Positions 41,040 through 51,084 are shown, counted from the first letter of the stretch. The stretch is 54,688 nt of DNA from Methanomassiliicoccaceae archaeon UBA480 (GCA_002506425.1 DAXO01000064.1:8069-62756); one strand, 5' to 3'. The notes: generated by a model not told the origin, from the letters alone. A program made the numbers and translations.

Positions 41040-41909
41040 ATGATAAAGCTCCCCGAACCCATCGACCAGGTCGTGGTGAACCTGCTCCGTCTCGCGAACA
41101 CCAAGATTCCGGAGGACGTGGGATGGGCTCTCGAGGCCGCGGGTATGTGGGAGACCAGTCCCGTGGCATACACCCAGATCGGTGCGATCATGGACAATCT
41201 GAAGAAGGCCGAGCACATGGGCAAGCCGATGTGCCAGGATACCGGCATCCCCGTGTTCTACGTACGCGGGAGGTTCGATTCCTCGATATCTGTCGAGATC
41301 GCAAGAGGGGTCGAGAGGGCGACGCGCGAGATCCCTCTGCGCCCCAACACGGTGGATCCCCTCACCAGGGAGAACGACGGCAGGAACCTGGGCCAGGGGA
41401 TGCCGCAGATCCATTACATTCCTACTGATGATGATTTCACGGAGATCACAGTTCTGCCGAAAGGCGCAGGATCGGAGAACATGACCCGTCTCGGCATGCT
41501 CAATCCGGCAGACGGCATAAAGGGCGTCGAGGACTTCATCGTCGATGCCGTGCTCGATGCGGGCGGCCGCCCCTGTCCCCCGTCCATTGTAGGCGTGGGC
41601 ATAGGCGGCATGTCCGATTCGTGCCTCGAGATGGCCAAGGAAGCGCTCGTCATGCCGCTCGACGCGGAGAATCCCGATCCCGTCCTCAAGGAAATGGAGG
41701 AGAGGCTGTTCGTGAGGCTCAACGCCTCCGGATTGGGTCCGATGGGCCTCGGCGGCTCCACCACATGCCTCGGCGTGCGCATAAAGAAGGCCAACTGCCA
41801 CACCGCCAGTCTACCCGTCGCGGTCAACATAGGGTGCTGGGCCACTCGCAGGGCGTCCGCGAGGATCACTTCCGACGGCGTCGATTATGCGCAGGGGGCG
41901 ATCCTGTGA
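41040..41909 (+). CDS. fumA: class I fumarate hydratase, alpha subunit
   Basis: 289-aa catalytic subunit with the [4Fe-4S] cluster that hydrates fumarate to malate. The cluster ligands appear in GKPMCQDTGIPVFYV, and the C-terminal GSTTCLGVRIKKANCH and INIGCWATRRA-like (VNIGCWATRRA) segments. Methanogens use it in the incomplete reductive TCA branch for biosynthesis. It sits 31 bp downstream of nmd3 and its stop overlaps the beta subunit as GTGA. Confidence 0.94.
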   Translation: MIKLPEPIDQVVVNLLRLANTKIPEDVGWALEAAGMWETSPVAYTQIGAIMDNLKKAEHMGKPMCQDTGIPVFYVRGRFDSSISVEIARGVERATREIPLRPNTVDPLTRENDGRNLGQGMPQIHYIPTDDDFTEITVLPKGAGSENMTRLGMLNPADGIKGVEDFIVDAVLDAGGRPCPPSIVGVGIGGMSDSCLEMAKEALVMPLDAENPDPVLKEMEERLFVRLNASGLGPMGLGGSTTCLGVRIKKANCHTASLPVAVNIGCWATRRASARITSDGVDYAQGAIL

Positions 41910-42472
41910 CCGTCCTTCAATCCCCTCTGAACGATGCCGCGGTCAGGTCGCTGAAGCTGGGGGACGTCGTGTTCCTGTCCGGACCCGTGGTTACCGGCAG
42001 GGACGAGGCCCACATACGTGCTCTGGAGCTCTCCCGCGAAGGGAAGGAGACCCCTGCGGAGCTGGACGGTTGCGTGCTGTATCATTGCGGCCCGATAATG
42101 AAGCAGGTCGACGGCGAGTGGACCGTGGTCGCCGCGGGTCCGACCACATCTGCCCGCATGAACCGGCTGGAGCCCGAGATGATCAGGACGTTCGGAATCC
42201 GCGCCATAATAGGCAAAGGCGGCATGGATGACGAGACCGCCAAGGCCATGAAGGAGTGCGGATGCGTATACCTGGCCGCCACAGGCGGTGCCGCGGTCTC
42301 GCTGGCGGAGGGCCTCGGGAAATGCACGAAGGTCCAATGGCTGGACCTAGGCATGGCCGAGGCGCTCTGGAGCTTCGACACGGTCAGGCTCGGACCGCTC
42401 ATAGTGGCGATGGATGCCGAGGGCAACAGCCTCTACAAGCAGGTCGCGGACTCTCTGATCAGGGGCGATTGA
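41906..42472 (+). CDS. fumB: class I fumarate hydratase, beta subunit
   Basis: 188-aa beta subunit, homologous to the C-terminal domain of bacterial class I fumarases. GDVVFLSGPVVTGRDEAHIR, YHCGPI, GPTTSARMN and IIGKGGM are family motifs. GTG at 41906 overlaps the fumA stop; a longer open frame upstream is a different frame of fumA and is spurious. The last 14 bp overlap the convergent surface-protein gene. Confidence 0.94.
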   Translation: MTVLQSPLNDAAVRSLKLGDVVFLSGPVVTGRDEAHIRALELSREGKETPAELDGCVLYHCGPIMKQVDGEWTVVAAGPTTSARMNRLEPEMIRTFGIRAIIGKGGMDDETAKAMKECGCVYLAATGGAAVSLAEGLGKCTKVQWLDLGMAEALWSFDTVRLGPLIVAMDAEGNSLYKQVADSLIRGD

Positions 42473-43406
42473 GGCCTTTCGCCTCTTCCTCGATCTCCTC
42501 ATCGAGGTCGTCGACATCGTTGACGATGACGATCTCCGATTCGGGCCTCTTGGATCTGTGGATGGCGAGGATCGAGAACAGGAGGATCGCGCCTATGATC
42601 ATCACTCCGATGATCATCATGGCGTGGGGGGCATCGACTCCTCCGAGTATGCCTATCCCGAATTCGTTCTCGGTTAGCGAGACGTCTACAGGTCCGGGTT
42701 CGTCCTCCGTCACCGTGATCGGTTCGGAGGACCTGAATCCGTTGCAGCTGACCCTCAGTTCGTAGGTGCCGTAGGGAACGTCGGCTTCGAAATATCCTTC
42801 TGCATTGGTTCCAGCCTCGATGCTCTGGCCGGTGGATGATCTCAAGGTTACGCGGGCATTCTCTATCGGGAACACCTCGTCGCCGCGGACACCGTGAACG
42901 TATCCATAGATGAGGGTGTTGGTCGCCCTCATGCCTATGATGTGGAGTTCGTCTCCTTCGCTGGACAGGGCGTAATTGCCGTCTGCGTCCTTCGGGGCGA
43001 GACTCAGGTCGAACGAATAGTACTGCTTCTCGGGGACGCTGGACATCCAGCTCCCGGGCAGGGTTCTGACTGTGAATCCGTTCATCTCGAACGACAGGTA
43101 CGTCCCCTGTCCCGTTTCGAACGTGAATTCGAATCTGCCGCCGGAATCGGTGGTGCAAGTCCCTATGGTCGCAGACGATGCATCCAATAGCTTCACGCTG
43201 ACGCCCTCGAGAGGCACGTTCCCTTCGTCTGAGAAGTTGTAGACGTAGCCGTAGATGGTCGTCATCTCGGGCTCCGGAACAGGCTCCGGCTCAGGCACCT
43301 CCCCGTTGCCGTTCGCGCAGACGGGATTCGCCGCAAGGGCGACCGCCAAGGCGGCGAGGGCCATAATCGTTGCAAGCAGGAGCGGAGCTCCGCGACCATT
43401 CTCCAT
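42459..43406 (-). CDS. surface protein with two carboxypeptidase-regulatory-like domains
   Basis: 315-aa secreted, membrane-anchored protein. N-terminal signal peptide (LLLATIMALAALAVALA), a Pro/Glu linker (VPEPEPVPEPEM), two beta-sandwich repeats (YGYVYNFSDEGNVPLEGVSV and YGYVHGVRGDEVFPIENARV) of the CarboxypepD_reg type, then one C-terminal membrane span (APHAMMIIGVMIIGAILLFS) and an acidic tail inside. These domains act as adhesion or stalk modules. It converges on fumB with a 14-bp overlap. Confidence 0.83.
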   Translation of the reverse strand: MENGRGAPLLLATIMALAALAVALAANPVCANGNGEVPEPEPVPEPEMTTIYGYVYNFSDEGNVPLEGVSVKLLDASSATIGTCTTDSGGRFEFTFETGQGTYLSFEMNGFTVRTLPGSWMSSVPEKQYYSFDLSLAPKDADGNYALSSEGDELHIIGMRATNTLIYGYVHGVRGDEVFPIENARVTLRSSTGQSIEAGTNAEGYFEADVPYGTYELRVSCNGFRSSEPITVTEDEPGPVDVSLTENEFGIGILGGVDAPHAMMIIGVMIIGAILLFSILAIHRSKRPESEIVIVNDVDDLDEEIEEEAKGLNRP

Positions 43407-43550
43407 GCCTCAGAATAGCACCGACGGATAGATAATGGTGATGAGCGAAGGATCGTTCAGGATCCATTCCCGGCTGTTTTCATGCTGTCTCGCGCGCGAT
43501 TAGAAACGCTTATTATACGGTTGATCATGGGGCTGGCGATTGTGATCAAG

Positions 43551-46500
43551 ATGCTGGAGAAAATGGATAGGACGTACACCAAAGAGGAAGTCATGTCGAT
43601 GATGGAGCCTTTGATCTCCTCCTGGTTCGACGAGCGCTTCGACGGCCTCACGATCCCTCAGTCCAAAGCCATACCCGTGATCCACCAGAGGCGCAACGTC
43701 CTGGTGTCGTCCCCCACCGGTTCCGGAAAGACTCTGACGGCATTCACCAGCATCATCAACGAGCTCACGCGTTACGCCAGAGAGGGCACCCTGGAGGAGA
43801 GGGTGTACTGCATCTACGTCTCTCCCTTGAAGGCCTTGGCCAACGATGTCAATCGTAATCTGAACGAGCCTCTGGCCCAGATGCGCGAACTCGCCGCCGA
43901 GCGCGGCATGAACGTTCCGGATATCCGTGTCGCCGTCCGTTCCGGGGACACTCCCCAGAATGAGAGACAGAGGATGGTGCGCCACCCTCCGCATATCCTC
44001 ATCACCACACCGGAGAGCCTGGCCCTCATCCTTTCCGCTCCCAAGTTCAGCGAGGCGTTCAAGAATGTCGAGTGGGTCATCCTCGACGAGATCCACGACA
44101 TATGCGATTCCAAGAGGGGGGCCTTCCTGTCCTTAACGCTCGAGCGTCTGAGGAACCACTGCGAGAAGGATTTCGTCAGGATAGGGCTGTCGGCGACGCT
44201 GGCTCCGATCGAGGCCATCGCCGGATACCTCGTCGGATGCAATCCCGACGGGAGCTCCCGCGACGTGGCCCTGGTGGAGTCCGGATCCAAGAAGACCCTG
44301 GATCTCAAGGTCATATGTCCGGCCGCGGATATGACGACGCTGCCGTCGGACATCGTCAATTCGATGATGTACGACCAGCTGAAGGAGCTCATCGACCAGC
44401 ATGATACGACCTTGGTGTTCACGAACACGCGTTCCGGGGCCGAGAGCGTCGTCTACAAGCTGAAGGAGAGAGGTCTCGAGAGCGTCGAGGTCCATCACAG
44501 CTCGCTCGGCAAGGAGATCAGGCTGGACGTCGAAGAGAGGCTCAAGCACGGGGAGATAAAGTGCGTCGTATCCTCCACTTCTTTGGAGCTGGGCATAGAC
44601 ATAGGATCCGTGGACCTCGTATGCCAGATCGGATCTCCGAAATCGGTCGCCAAGGGACTTCAGAGGATCGGCAGGAGCGGACACAGCTTCGGCAAGGTCG
44701 CCAAGGGCCGTCTGCTGGTCTTCGATCCGGACGACCTCGTAGAGTGTGCCGTCCTATGCAGGGCCGCCCACCGCGGGGATATCGACAGAGTGGGGATTCC
44801 GGAGAATTGCCTCGACGTGCTGTCGCAGACCGTCGTCGGCATGAGCCTCGACAGGAAATGGGGCGTCGACGAGGCCTATGATCTCGTCAGGGGTTCGTAC
44901 TGCTACCGCAACCTCGATAGGAAGAGCTTCGAGCAGGTCCTCCGCTATCTCGGAAGCAAGGATGATTTCGAAGGAGTCTACTCCAAGATATGGTACGACG
45001 AGGAGGACGGGCAGTTCGGCAAGAAGAAAGGATCGAGGATGATCTACTTCATGAACCTCGGGACCATCCCGGAAGAGGCCAACTACCGCGTCGTGACGAA
45101 TCACGGGTCGACGGCAGGAGAGCTCTCAGAGAAGTTCGTGGAGCGCCTGTCTCCCCGCGACGTCTTCGTGCTGGGAGGCCGCTCGTTCGAGTTCGTCCGT
45201 TCCAAGGGCATGACGGCGTACGTGAAGGAGGCCAGCGGGAGGAAGCCGACAGTCCCCTCATGGGCGGGCGAGATGCTGCCCAGAAGCTTCGATCTCTCCA
45301 TGGACGTCGCAGAGTTCCGCGGCGAGATGGAGTCGCGCATAAAAGAATCCGATGCGACGGCCATCGAGGGCATATCGAAGGAGTTCGACGTCGATTCGGG
45401 ATCGGCAAAGAGCATTCTATCCTATTTCAGGGAGCAGGAGGCGGTCGCGGGATTCATACCCGACGCGAAGAGGCTGGCCATCGAGGAGTACATCGACCCG
45501 TCCGGCAACCAGAAGCTCGTGTTCCACTATCCGTTCGGACGCAGGGTGAACGACGCCCTCTCCCGCGCTTACGCCTACAGGATAACTGGATCCATTGGAT
45601 CCAACGTATCGGTCACGATATCGGATGACAGCTTCATGCTCGGTCTTCCGAGGAAGATCGACCCGTCGTCCGTTCCCGGGATGATCCGCTCGACCGAGCT
45701 AGAGCCCGTGCTCAGGAAGTCCATCCGCGATTCGGAGATATTCAAGCTGAGGTTCAGGCATACCGCCGCACGCAGCTTCATGATCCTCAGGAACTACATG
45801 GGGCGTCCGATATCCGTCAACAGGCAGCAGATAAGGTCCACCTATCTGCTCGAAGCCATGGGCGATATGGAGGATGTCCCCGTCATCGAGGAGACCTATA
45901 GGGAGGTCCTCGAGGACGATATGGACGTGAAGAACGCCCGCTATGTCCTCGAGCTGATCGAGTCCGGAGGGATGACGGTCTCGACCATACGCTTCACCGG
46001 CACCCCTTCGCCTTTCGCCCATTCGGCGATCCTGTCGGGATTCTCCGACATAGTGCTGATGGAGGATCGCTCGGCCCTTCTGAGAGAGCTGCACCGCAAG
46101 GTCCTGTACCGTGCGCTCGGCGACGAGATAAGCGAGTTCGAGTTCACAGAGGACCAGATAATCCCGTACTATGCGCAGAAGCCTCTGCGGGTCTCGTGCC
46201 GGGACGACATCCCGAAGCTGCTCATGTCCACCGGTCCCCTGCAGGCCATCAGGCAGAGGGGAAGGAACATCTACGCCTATTCGGACGAGGACAAGGCCAC
46301 GGTTGACGGATGGGTGAGGGAGCTGATCAACGACGGCACCCTGGGCACCGTCTTCCTGGACGAGACCCATGTGATGGTCGCATCGGAGATCCCCTACTAC
46401 GCGGCTGCCACACGCAAGGAGAGGAGGCTCAACGAGACCGACGAGGAGATACTCGCGCGCATCGGCGAGAGGACCCCGATGTCGGATCTGTCATCGGCAC

Positions 46501-48932
46501 TCGATGTGAGCGAGGACAAGGCCTTCAGGTCGGTCAGAAAGCTCGAGTCCATGTATCTGGTTACCCGCACAGGCATCATGGGCAACAACCGGTGGCTGTT
46601 CTCCAAGGCGGAGTTCCCCGAGATCGACCGCACGGCGGCCGCCGAGCGTATAGTCCAGCGCTATCTGGAATGCTTCGCCCCCGCCACCGTCCAGGAGATC
46701 GCATTCTCGCTGTCGATGGAGGAGTCCGATGTTCGTGCAGCCTTGGAGGCGCTCTGTGCCGAGGAGGAGGCTGTCAAAGGCAGGTTCCTTATCTCCGAGA
46801 GCGACCAGTACATGCTAAAGCTGGACTACATGCGTCTGAAGTCCGGCAAGGACAACGTCTTCGACTACGAGACCGTGGAGCGCTACAGGCTCTCGAAAGG
46901 CGAGAGGTTCGGCACCATCCGCGAGTTCTTCGAGTTCTACGGATCCGCGGGCAGCGAGCTCGATGTCTTCCTCCGTGTCGACGGGTTCAGCCTGCGCGAG
47001 TGGCAGGAGATGCGCAGGGACGGGGAGATCCTCCTCGGCAGATTCGTCAGGGGAAGGGTCAGGTTCGTCCTGAAGGAGGATGCCGACCGTCTGGCTGCTT
47101 TCAGGAGTGACGAGACGCAGCCCGGCGACGAGCGCGTGCTCGAGGCGATAGAGCGTCTGGGCCGTGCCACGCTCAGGCAGATCGTCGCTGCCACAGGCAT
47201 GGAGAAGGATGCCGCCAAGGAGGCGGTGATGAGGATCGACAGATCGCTGAAGGTCATCCGCGCGTTCGACAGCAAGGAGGACTGGGGGACCGAGAACACG
47301 TACGAGATCTACGAGCCGGACGAACCCGGGGACGATGCGGCGAGGATCCTCACCGAGGCGGCCGTGCGCGGATACGGCCCGGTGCCGTCCGGAGCCATGA
47401 GATTCATAACGGGGCTATCCGCCGATCAGACCGAGGCTCTGGCGTCCGAGATCGGGGCCGAGACCATCCTGGTCGGCGAGGGCCAGTCGCCGATGCTCGT
47501 CATGCCCGATGAGATCCCTCTTATGACCAAGGTCCCCGAGCAGGACTATCCGATCAGGATCATGTCGCTGAGCGATCCGGATCTGGGCTCCAAGTGGGCC
47601 GAGATCACGTCGCGCTACGGAGACAAGTGGATCTATCCCATCGTGATGGGCGACATGGTGGTGGGGGCCCTGGAGATGTGGGAGATGGCAGGCGTCATAG
47701 ACATCAGGGGGATGGACATGGACTCCCCGGACATGCTCCCCGACGTCCTCGATGCCGTGGATTTCATGATGGGGTTCTACAGGCAGAAGGGCATGGAGAT
47801 CGTGCGCATCCGCGAGATCCTTTCAAAGGACGCCGCCGATCTGGACCAGGCTGCCGTGGACGCCCTGACTGCTCATGGATACTTCTTCGTCAACGGATTC
47901 TACGCCAAAGGCCGCTTCGAGCCTTGGAGCATCCCGGAGGAGCTGCTCGTGTCCCTCGCCATCCGCTCCCAGGGCATTTCGAAGACCTCCCGCCTTCCGG
48001 ATGCCGGGGCGCTTCTGCGCGCGAGAGGGTATGTCAGGGGCGACCAGGAGCTCCTGATCCGTGTGAAGGACGGCTCGTCGCTGAAGAGGCAGCTGGACGG
48101 GACCGGAGCCGTGAAGATGGTTCTCATGCCCTCATACGTCGGATACGCCAGCCCTTCGACGGCATCGCTGTACAGGGCCGCCAAGAGAGGACCCTTGAGC
48201 GAGCCGGCCAAGAATGTGCTCGGAATAATCAGGCGCGATCAGCCCGTGTCCAAGAAGGACATCCTGTCTTCCTCCCCGTATTCCCAGGAGGCGACGTCCG
48301 ATGCCATCTCCGAGCTCATGCGCATGTCCGTGATAGGGCAGGAGCTGGATTCCCGCTACGTCGAGATCAAGGATGACGGGATGGACCGCGAGGAGGCGCT
48401 CAAGGAGATCGCGAAGAGGCATTTCGACGGATTCGGATCGTTCACCGCCGAGATGATGTCCGTGTTCATGGACAGCGGGAGGATGTCGGACACGCGCCGC
48501 ATCCTGGCCGAGCTCGAGGACGAGGGCTTCCTTAAGAAGGGATTCTTCGTCGAAGGCGACCCTTCCCTCAGGTGGATGAAGGCGTCGGATGTCGGAAAGG
48601 AGCCGATGCGCTTCGCCGAGGCGTTCGTGCTGAATTCCCAGGACAACCTCAGCCTTTATCTGAGGGATCTGATAAAATCCCATTGCGGATCCGCAAGGTC
48701 GGTCATCATGCACGGAGCGGGCATCATAGGATCGTTCAAGGGCAAGATCTGCGCGTCGGGAGCAAAGGTAGAGGAATTCGAGGGATCCGACCGTGCATCC
48801 CGCGTCATGAAGGAGGCCGCCCAGTCCGTAGGCGTGAGGATCGAGAGCCAGAGGCAGATGGACGATGACGATTGGGACGTATCGGAGTTCTACTCGAAGC
48901 TGAATCTCGGTTCGAGGCGAGATCGAGGTTAA
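43551..48932 (+). CDS. lhr: giant Lhr-type ATP-dependent helicase
   Basis: About 1,793-aa superfamily 2 helicase. The first about 450 residues have the helicase core: SSPTGSGKT (residue 53-61), LDEIHD near 178, LSATLAP, LVFTNTRSGAE and QRIGRSGHS near 372. The Lhr winged-helix and beta-barrel region follows. The remaining about 900 residues carry several winged-helix-like segments (APATVQEIAFSLSMEESDVR; RATLRQIVAATGMEKDAAKE). Archaeal Lhr is usually about half this length; bacterial long forms about 1,500. Lhr acts in DNA repair. A TATA-like TTATTATAC (43509) suggests a start at ATG 43551; 43563 is possible. The stop is TAA. Confidence 0.9.
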   Translation: MLEKMDRTYTKEEVMSMMEPLISSWFDERFDGLTIPQSKAIPVIHQRRNVLVSSPTGSGKTLTAFTSIINELTRYAREGTLEERVYCIYVSPLKALANDVNRNLNEPLAQMRELAAERGMNVPDIRVAVRSGDTPQNERQRMVRHPPHILITTPESLALILSAPKFSEAFKNVEWVILDEIHDICDSKRGAFLSLTLERLRNHCEKDFVRIGLSATLAPIEAIAGYLVGCNPDGSSRDVALVESGSKKTLDLKVICPAADMTTLPSDIVNSMMYDQLKELIDQHDTTLVFTNTRSGAESVVYKLKERGLESVEVHHSSLGKEIRLDVEERLKHGEIKCVVSSTSLELGIDIGSVDLVCQIGSPKSVAKGLQRIGRSGHSFGKVAKGRLLVFDPDDLVECAVLCRAAHRGDIDRVGIPENCLDVLSQTVVGMSLDRKWGVDEAYDLVRGSYCYRNLDRKSFEQVLRYLGSKDDFEGVYSKIWYDEEDGQFGKKKGSRMIYFMNLGTIPEEANYRVVTNHGSTAGELSEKFVERLSPRDVFVLGGRSFEFVRSKGMTAYVKEASGRKPTVPSWAGEMLPRSFDLSMDVAEFRGEMESRIKESDATAIEGISKEFDVDSGSAKSILSYFREQEAVAGFIPDAKRLAIEEYIDPSGNQKLVFHYPFGRRVNDALSRAYAYRITGSIGSNVSVTISDDSFMLGLPRKIDPSSVPGMIRSTELEPVLRKSIRDSEIFKLRFRHTAARSFMILRNYMGRPISVNRQQIRSTYLLEAMGDMEDVPVIEETYREVLEDDMDVKNARYVLELIESGGMTVSTIRFTGTPSPFAHSAILSGFSDIVLMEDRSALLRELHRKVLYRALGDEISEFEFTEDQIIPYYAQKPLRVSCRDDIPKLLMSTGPLQAIRQRGRNIYAYSDEDKATVDGWVRELINDGTLGTVFLDETHVMVASEIPYYAAATRKERRLNETDEEILARIGERTPMSDLSSALDVSEDKAFRSVRKLESMYLVTRTGIMGNNRWLFSKAEFPEIDRTAAAERIVQRYLECFAPATVQEIAFSLSMEESDVRAALEALCAEEEAVKGRFLISESDQYMLKLDYMRLKSGKDNVFDYETVERYRLSKGERFGTIREFFEFYGSAGSELDVFLRVDGFSLREWQEMRRDGEILLGRFVRGRVRFVLKEDADRLAAFRSDETQPGDERVLEAIERLGRATLRQIVAATGMEKDAAKEAVMRIDRSLKVIRAFDSKEDWGTENTYEIYEPDEPGDDAARILTEAAVRGYGPVPSGAMRFITGLSADQTEALASEIGAETILVGEGQSPMLVMPDEIPLMTKVPEQDYPIRIMSLSDPDLGSKWAEITSRYGDKWIYPIVMGDMVVGALEMWEMAGVIDIRGMDMDSPDMLPDVLDAVDFMMGFYRQKGMEIVRIREILSKDAADLDQAAVDALTAHGYFFVNGFYAKGRFEPWSIPEELLVSLAIRSQGISKTSRLPDAGALLRARGYVRGDQELLIRVKDGSSLKRQLDGTGAVKMVLMPSYVGYASPSTASLYRAAKRGPLSEPAKNVLGIIRRDQPVSKKDILSSSPYSQEATSDAISELMRMSVIGQELDSRYVEIKDDGMDREEALKEIAKRHFDGFGSFTAEMMSVFMDSGRMSDTRRILAELEDEGFLKKGFFVEGDPSLRWMKASDVGKEPMRFAEAFVLNSQDNLSLYLRDLIKSHCGSARSVIMHGAGIIGSFKGKICASGAKVEEFEGSDRASRVMKEAAQSVGVRIESQRQMDDDDWDVSEFYSKLNLGSRRDRG

Positions 48933-48972
48933 CGCCATTAAACGTATATGATTGGAAGGCATCGGAGGGGAC

Positions 48973-49353
48973 ATGAAGATACCCTGCGAAGTCGTCGTCT
49001 GGCAGATCCTGCCGCTCATACGCAGGGAGCTCGCGCGCGAGCTCGTGGAGAAGCACGGCATGAAGCAGGCCGAGGTCGCCAAGATATTCGGTGTGACCAA
49101 CGCCGCGATCTCGCAGTATCTCAACGGGAAGCGCGGAGGGGAGTATTCGAACGCGCCTATGTACTCCCGCTTCATCGACGAAGTCGGCGCTTCCGCACGT
49201 TCGGTGGCCGCGGATCCGTCCTGCTACGGTCCCGAGCTATGCCGGATGTGCGGGGTTGTCAAGCACATAGGCCTTCTGGCGCTGATATACAAGGAGCAGA
49301 CCGGAGTCTACCCTCCGGAGTGCTGCACGGATACCAACATCGGGAGGGAATGA
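48973..49353 (+). CDS. HTH transcriptional regulator, COG2522-like
   Basis: 126-aa archaeal regulator. Residues about 10-60 form a Cro/C1-type helix-turn-helix (MKQAEVAKIFGVTNAAISQY). The C-terminal half contains Cys residues (CYGPELCRMCGVVKHIG, and CC near the end) that could bind iron-sulfur or zinc. ATG 48973 has GGAGGGG 4-10 bases upstream. Its last 95 bp overlap the convergent glycosylase gene. Confidence 0.85.
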   Translation: MKIPCEVVVWQILPLIRRELARELVEKHGMKQAEVAKIFGVTNAAISQYLNGKRGGEYSNAPMYSRFIDEVGASARSVAADPSCYGPELCRMCGVVKHIGLLALIYKEQTGVYPPECCTDTNIGRE

Positions 49354-50140
49354 ATTCGCTATGGTACAGCAGCTCCTGGGCGTAGCCCGCGTATCTGCCG
49401 AACAGCTTCCTGCCATAGGCCGATACGGTCCTGTACGATCCCTTCACGCCGTATATCCGCTCCATGACGTGCGCTATGCGGACATCCACGGGGAATGCTT
49501 CGAGATGCCCGTATCCGAATATCGCGACGCAGTCCGCCACCTTCGGCCCCACCCCGTCGATCTCCATGAGCGTCTTCGTGCAGTTTGCGTAGTCCAGCTC
49601 CTTGATGCCCTTCGGATCGATGTCGCCCTCCTCGACGCGGCGGGCGAGCTCCAGGAAGCGCTTTTCCCTGAATCCGAGCTTGCATCCGCCGATACGGTCG
49701 GCTCCGTCCAGAATCTGCCTCGGAGTCGGGAACGCGCGTCTAGATCCTAGATCGGTTCCGAATGCATCGCACACCGATTCGACCATCTTCCCTATGCGGG
49801 CCACATTGGCATTGGTCGCCAGGAGGTAGGTGGCCAGGCATTCCCATTCGTCCTGCTTCAGGATGCGGAGCCCCGGGCAATGGGCGGAGAGCGATGCGAC
49901 GTAGGGATCCCTCTCGGATATCTCCCCGATTATCATGTCGAGTTCGTCCTCCGAGCGGAAGTATTCCAGCAGGGTCTTCTCCGAAACGTCTCCTTCAGCG
50001 ACTATCCCGTCCTCCGACTGCTTGAGATTGACGATGCTCTTCCCAAGGACTCCCTGCCATATGTCGCCCGTCTTCCTCCACCGATGAGCCTGTCCGCACC
50101 CCAGCGTCGGGTCCAGCCTGACATCGATCTTCAAATGCAT
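49259..50140 (-). CDS. 8-oxoguanine DNA glycosylase, Ogg type, with extended C-terminus
   Basis: 293-aa HhH-GPD glycosylase that removes oxidised guanine. The N-terminal Ogg domain is MHLKIDVRLDPTLGCGQAHR. The helix-hairpin-helix IDGVGPKVADCVAIFGYG holds the catalytic Lys, and FPVDVRIAHV holds the Asp. Similarity fades after YAGYAQELLYH, leaving about 31 odd residues (SEFIPSRCWYPCSTPEGR...) that overlap the convergent regulator by 95 bp, as if the original stop was lost. ATG 50140 is chosen. It is divergent from the endonuclease IV-like gene with 52 bp between starts. Confidence 0.87.
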   Translation of the reverse strand: MHLKIDVRLDPTLGCGQAHRWRKTGDIWQGVLGKSIVNLKQSEDGIVAEGDVSEKTLLEYFRSEDELDMIIGEISERDPYVASLSAHCPGLRILKQDEWECLATYLLATNANVARIGKMVESVCDAFGTDLGSRRAFPTPRQILDGADRIGGCKLGFREKRFLELARRVEEGDIDPKGIKELDYANCTKTLMEIDGVGPKVADCVAIFGYGHLEAFPVDVRIAHVMERIYGVKGSYRTVSAYGRKLFGRYAGYAQELLYHSEFIPSRCWYPCSTPEGRLRSAPCISAPEGLCA

Positions 50141-50192
50141 GCCCGTGAATCGACGATATCCAATAATAACTTGGATATCCATCCGGAGGAGC

Positions 50193-51002
50193 ATGAGATT
50201 CGGACCTGCAGGCTATCCTTCGGCTGGAAAAACGCCCGAAGGCGCTCTGGAATACACCCGCGGATTGGGGCTGGATGCGCTGGAGGTCGAGTTTGTCCGC
50301 GGCGCCCGCATAAGGCCGGAGCGCGCTGCAGAGATAGGCGCGAAGGCGAAGGAGCTGGATATCAGAATGAGCTGCCATGCCCCTTATTTCATCAGCTTCA
50401 ATTCGGACAATCCGGAGACGCGCGAGAAGAGCATAGGTTGGGTCATGGACACGGCACGCGCCGCTCACAGTCTCGGAGCATACATAATAGTCATACACGC
50501 CGCCTCCTACGGCAAATCGCCCGATACCGCTCTCGATTCGGTTGTGGAAGGGCTTTCGAAATGCAAGGACAAGCTGGACGACGAGGGGATCAGGGATGTG
50601 ATCCTCGGAGTCGAGACTATGGGCAAGACGGGTCAGTTCGGAACCCTGAAGGAGATCGCCCAGGTGGTCGACCGGGTCGATGGCGTCCGTCCGGTCCTCG
50701 ATGTGGCCCATGTGCATGCCAGAGGCCATGGATGTCTCAAGACCGAGGCGGATATGAAGGCTCTCACAGACGAGTTCTTCTCGATCAGCGGGCCGATCGC
50801 GCATTTCCACATAAGCTGCATAAAGTACGGCGAGAAGGGCGAGATCTCCCATCTGCCTCTGGATGCCAAGGATCCGGACATGTCCCTGCTGGCACATGCT
50901 CTGGAGGACTCCAAGCAGGATTGCACCTTCATCAGCGAATCCCCGCTCATAGAGGCTGATGCGGTAGTGTTCAGGGATATGTTCCCGCAATACCGCAGGT
51001 GA
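50193..51002 (+). CDS. endonuclease IV-family AP endonuclease
   Basis: 269-aa TIM-barrel protein of the endonuclease IV (Nfo) family. MRFGPAGYPSAGKTPEGALE, SCHAPYFISFNS (metal His), VIHAASYG, VILGVETMGK (Glu), VLDVAHVHARG (Asp, His) and HFHISC match the three-zinc site. ATG 50193 has GGAGGA two bases upstream, which is short but strong. Divergent pairing with the Ogg-type gene fits a base-excision repair pair: the glycosylase makes the abasic site, this enzyme cuts it. Confidence 0.88.
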   Translation: MRFGPAGYPSAGKTPEGALEYTRGLGLDALEVEFVRGARIRPERAAEIGAKAKELDIRMSCHAPYFISFNSDNPETREKSIGWVMDTARAAHSLGAYIIVIHAASYGKSPDTALDSVVEGLSKCKDKLDDEGIRDVILGVETMGKTGQFGTLKEIAQVVDRVDGVRPVLDVAHVHARGHGCLKTEADMKALTDEFFSISGPIAHFHISCIKYGEKGEISHLPLDAKDPDMSLLAHALEDSKQDCTFISESPLIEADAVVFRDMFPQYRR

Positions 51003-51084
51003 TGGGGGCGGTCCGGACCTCGTGCGACGGGGTCTCGGACCTTCCATCTAGTGTTAAATAGGTGTAAACTATCGCGCTTTCAGT

